Shown: one piece after another, positions 16,008-16,603 of the stretch
Layout: every line of letters begins with the position of its first letter
Position numbering within the stretch: position 1 is the stretch's first letter
NCBI GenBank assembly: GCA_002770795.1
Contig: PCTP01000230.1
Span: 3,159-19,761, forward strand
DNA: 16,603 nucleotides
Source of the DNA: Gammaproteobacteria bacterium CG22_combo_CG10-13_8_21_14_all_40_8
GTDB taxonomy: Bacteria > Pseudomonadota > Gammaproteobacteria > Enterobacterales > GCA-002770795
Direction of reading: 5' to 3'
Translations under genes and position numbers: made by a program
Notes under the pieces: model-generated
Database searches by the model: none
What the model was told of the DNA's origin: nothing
Seen by the model: the letters and a program-made list of their open reading frames with translations, nothing else

Positions 16008-16442
16008 TGTGAGTTGTCCTCGTTGTTTCCCCAAATCGCATGGACTTTTTTTTTGGAGAACTAATAAGGCAGCTGTTTCCGCCAGCGCCCTGTCTTTACG
16101 ATTCAACTCTTTTTTTAATGCCTTGTTTTCATGTCTCAGTATCTTTAGTTCTGAAGGTGAAACAGCTTTTCCCTTAACTGTGTTTCCACTGATAAAATCA
16201 AGCTTCCATTGCTTAACATGATGAGGATAAATTCCCTGTTCTCGACAATATTCACCGAGCTTCTCATCACTCAATGAACCACAAGTAACGGCTATATTCA
16301 GTCTTTCTTCAAGCGTCCAATCTTGCGGTCTCTTCTCTTTGGTCATACGATTTATCTCATCAGCTGAAACTAGATCAAATTCTTGATTTCTAGCTTTAAC
16401 AATCCACTTATTTAATGTCGAACAACCAATTCCCAATGAACT
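16004..16442 (-). pseudogene. IS3-family transposase orfA remnant, 5'-truncated and frame-altered
   Basis: The - strand frame begins inside the first helix-turn-helix (SLGIGCSTLNKWI), so roughly 20-25 N-terminal residues are missing. A second DNA-binding-like segment follows (WTLEERLNIAVTCGSLSDEKLGEYCREQGIYPHHVKQWK, split by eye into two helices). Next comes a Leu/Lys-rich coiled coil (ELKILRHENKALKKELNRK) and the signature ALAETAALLVL. At the A9 run (16046-16054) the frame departs from the expected end. Removing one A restores KKVHAIWGNNEDNSQ followed by TGA at 16006-16004. As it stands, the open frame runs on into orfB and the repeat, to about 15939. The gene lacks its start and has no working partner, so it is a decayed fragment. 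Confidence 0.8.
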
Positions 16443-16603
16443 GTCCCCGAAATCATACAGATAACGGAAGGTGCAGCCTTTCTGTTTGATCAGGTCTCCA
16501 AGACGGTATCTGCCGCAGGCCAGCCCGTCTTCTTTCGATTCCGGATATTCCGTGTAGCGTTTATTCCCGATGGTAAATTCGTGCAGATGGCTGTCGGTCC
16601 AGC
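16443..16603 (-). pseudogene. Fragment of a plasmid pRiA4b ORF-3-like protein, broken at the IS remnant
   Basis: Read on the - strand from the right edge, the frame gives WTDSHLHEFTIGNKRY, then YRLGDLIKQKGCTFRYLYDFGDS. WTDSHLHEF and YLYDFGDSW are the hallmark blocks of the pRiA4b ORF-3-like family (PF07929), of unknown function and often found on plasmids and mobile regions. The Trp that should follow GDS is replaced by the transposase sequence SLGIG, so the gene is cut at 16440-16442. Its 5' end lies beyond the window. This stretch is visibly more GC-rich (about half) than the rest of the window, which suggests separate origin. Whether the missing C-terminal half survives elsewhere cannot be seen. 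Confidence 0.75.

Noticed and set aside
16009..16221. 70-codon + strand frame
   Set aside because: It is antisense to the transposase coiled-coil region and has no family features.

Overview
The window is about 16.6 kb of AT-rich bacterial chromosome (roughly 40% GC by eye). It carries a classical gammaproteobacterial housekeeping block in the order asd - fimV - truA - accD - folC - dedD - purF, all on the + strand. FimV, which has an N-terminal FimV domain, a LysM, one membrane helix and a C-terminal FimV/TPR domain, together with the asd-fimV-truA order, points to a non-enteric gammaproteobacterium of the Pseudomonas/Legionella/Thiotrichales type. No genus can be named from the sequence alone.

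Layout. 1-337: 3' end of an unknown gene. 406-645: small, highly charged unknown protein. 761-1786: asd. 1891-4353: fimV. 4400-5263: truA. 5367-6239: accD. 6280-7581: folC. 7648-8268: dedD-like SPOR protein. 8355-9875: purF. 9938-10504: small PlsC/LPLAT-type acyltransferase. 10585-13977: large periplasmic beta-propeller sensor fused through one membrane helix to a degenerate GGDEF domain. 13993-15759: secreted gamma-glutamyltransferase, 15 bp behind the sensor. From 15760 to the right edge the sequence is mobile-element debris: two GTTCCC/GGGAAC palindromic repeats, a 5'- and 3'-truncated IS3-type transposase orfA/orfB remnant on the - strand, and a fragment of a pRiA4b ORF-3-like protein joined in frame to the transposase remnant.

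How the genes relate. asd serves aspartate-family amino acids and diaminopimelate, truA modifies tRNA, accD starts fatty-acid synthesis, folC makes folates and purF starts purine synthesis. FimV and DedD are cell-envelope or division-associated proteins. Two genes that usually sit in this block are absent: trpF (between truA and accD) and cvpA (between dedD and purF). All genes from asd to ggt are co-directional with short gaps, but several gaps of 60-105 bp contain inverted repeats, so several transcription units are possible.

The most interesting candidate is the propeller sensor. Its GGDEF active-site motif has become KNNCF while an RxxD motif remains at the usual inhibitory-site spacing. 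This suggests a c-di-GMP-binding or purely structural output rather than a diguanylate cyclase, and the gene is closely paired with ggt. I see no CRISPR array, tRNA, rRNA or intact mobile element.
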